Assembly: GCA_036703275.1 (NCBI GenBank)
Contig: DATNPK010000070.1
Coordinates: forward strand, 62,001 to 126,000
DNA length: 64,000 nucleotides
From: Coleofasciculaceae cyanobacterium
Lineage (GTDB): Bacteria > Cyanobacteriota > Cyanobacteriia > Cyanobacteriales > Xenococcaceae
Reading direction: 5' to 3'
Below, piece after piece: positions 63,357 through 64,000 of this stretch. Made by a program: the position numbers and the translations under genes. A model generated the notes under the pieces. That model searched no databases and had not been told where the DNA came from. It was given only the letters and a program-made list of their open reading frames with translations. Numbering within the stretch: position 1 is the stretch's first letter; the number at the start of each line of letters is the position of its first letter.

Positions 63357-64000
63357 ATGACTTCATCTGTACCTAATAATGAACAGCTTATAGTTCGTCC
63401 TCTTCAATATCGTGACGTGGATGCAATTAATGCTTTGGTGAGTGAATGTGTTGCCAAAGAGACTTCCAAGCGTCTGATAACTATCGATAGAGAACTAGAA
63501 CAAGTTGGTTCTTGGTATGGACTAAAAAGATTTCTTAGTCTTTTGCCTCGTTCCTACTATCACGGTTGGCGAGTTTACGTTGCTCAACACCTCGATGCAG
63601 TTTTAGGTCTAATTCAGGTTGCTTCTCTCAACAGTACCCGTAGCACTTGGAGAGTTGAAAGGGTGTTGCTCAACAGCAATTCTCCTCAGTTAGAATTACT
63701 CAAAACTCAGAAAGAAATTGGTTCACAGCTGCTGCGTCACTGCTTACAGAATATTTGGGAAGCACGAACTTGGATGCTGGAGGTAAACGTCAATGAAAAA
63801 AATCATTTAGCTCTTTATCGAGAAAATGGTTTTCAGCCTTTGGCACAGATGACTTATTGGCAGATATCTTCAGAACTAATTGCTCAATTAGCACAACAAG
63901 ATCCCGATTTGCCCAACTTTTTACCCATCAGTAACGTTGACGCACCACTTTTATACCAACTAGACTGCGTATCTATGCCTCCTCTACTGCGCCAAGTTTT
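63357..64000 (+). CDS. GNAT-family acetyltransferase (partial at the window end)
   Basis: Opens with ATG at 63357 and runs off the window without a stop (214 codons seen). LIVRPLQYRDVDAINALVSE is a typical GNAT start, and LEVNVNEKNHLALYRENGFQ is the motif near the end of the acetyl-CoA-binding fold. The middle carries RSYYHGWRVYVAQHLDAVLG. The substrate is unknown; the domain seen is complete enough to be active. Confidence 0.8.
   Translation, partial: MTSSVPNNEQLIVRPLQYRDVDAINALVSECVAKETSKRLITIDRELEQVGSWYGLKRFLSLLPRSYYHGWRVYVAQHLDAVLGLIQVASLNSTRSTWRVERVLLNSNSPQLELLKTQKEIGSQLLRHCLQNIWEARTWMLEVNVNEKNHLALYRENGFQPLAQMTYWQISSELIAQLAQQDPDLPNFLPISNVDAPLLYQLDCVSMPPLLRQV

Overview
The window is chromosomal DNA of a cyanobacterium. 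The evidence is the very frequent GCGATCGC (HIP1) octamer inside and between genes, an AT-rich base composition, and a gene set found together in oxygenic phototrophs: tocopherol synthesis (homogentisate phytyltransferase and tocopherol cyclase), a Psb28-type photosystem II factor, a CrtO-type ketolase, a PCP_red-domain protein, PerR, a membrane-anchored Mn/Fe superoxide dismutase and NDH-2. I cannot name the species. There are no rRNA or tRNA genes that I can see, no CRISPR array and no prophage.

Layout. 0-2.8 kb: cyanase, a decayed IS200/IS605 (tnpB) relic, PerR with a likely operator, then about 1 kb of repeat-rich non-coding DNA. 2.8-10 kb: a sugar-type ABC solute-binding lipoprotein, then the type IV pilus operon pilM-pilN-pilO-pilQ. 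10-14 kb: HU, CobD-like aminotransferase, an odd flavin oxidoreductase and thymidylate kinase. 14.5-21.7 kb: a giant TamB protein, a TM2 protein and an allantoinase-type deacetylase. 22-24.4 kb: a small duplicated-motif protein, and a MoaD-like carrier paired with threonine synthase. 25-28.5 kb: tocopherol genes around an alpha/beta hydrolase. 28.8-36.4 kb: SMC, a fused Crp-AraC regulator with two secreted-protein genes, then a gene graveyard (SDR, aquaporin and glyoxalase remnants). 36.4-41.7 kb: two large glycoside hydrolases separated by an S23/IVP gene. 41.8-50.2 kb: photosystem and pigment genes, a BT1 transporter, CrtO, a STAS protein and SOD. 50.6-56.1 kb: NDH-2, DoxX, TspO and a metallophosphoesterase. 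56.3-64 kb: MOSC protein, pseudogene debris, aminotransferase, dnaX, TPR protein and a GNAT gene cut by the window edge.

How the parts relate. Several genes serve oxidative and light stress (PerR, tocopherol, SOD, NDH-2, TspO, CrtO, Psb28-2). The pil operon builds the alignment complex and secretin of type IV pili. The two glycosidases point to glucan turnover.

Most interesting material: (1) a palindromic repeat inserted in frame in the signal-peptide region of pilQ, with the same repeat family in the 2.5 kb spacer, and a similar in-frame insertion in cobD; (2) two copies of a small MITE-like element with long inverted ends; (3) four arrays of 7-bp repeats that touch gene ends; (4) a regulator with a Crp/Fnr body plus a C-terminal AraC domain, next to a palindrome in front of a DM13 gene; (5) several recognisable gene ruins; (6) candidate small RNAs and small proteins. 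No defence system or other clearly new multi-gene system was found; the Crp-AraC/DM13 unit is the closest candidate.
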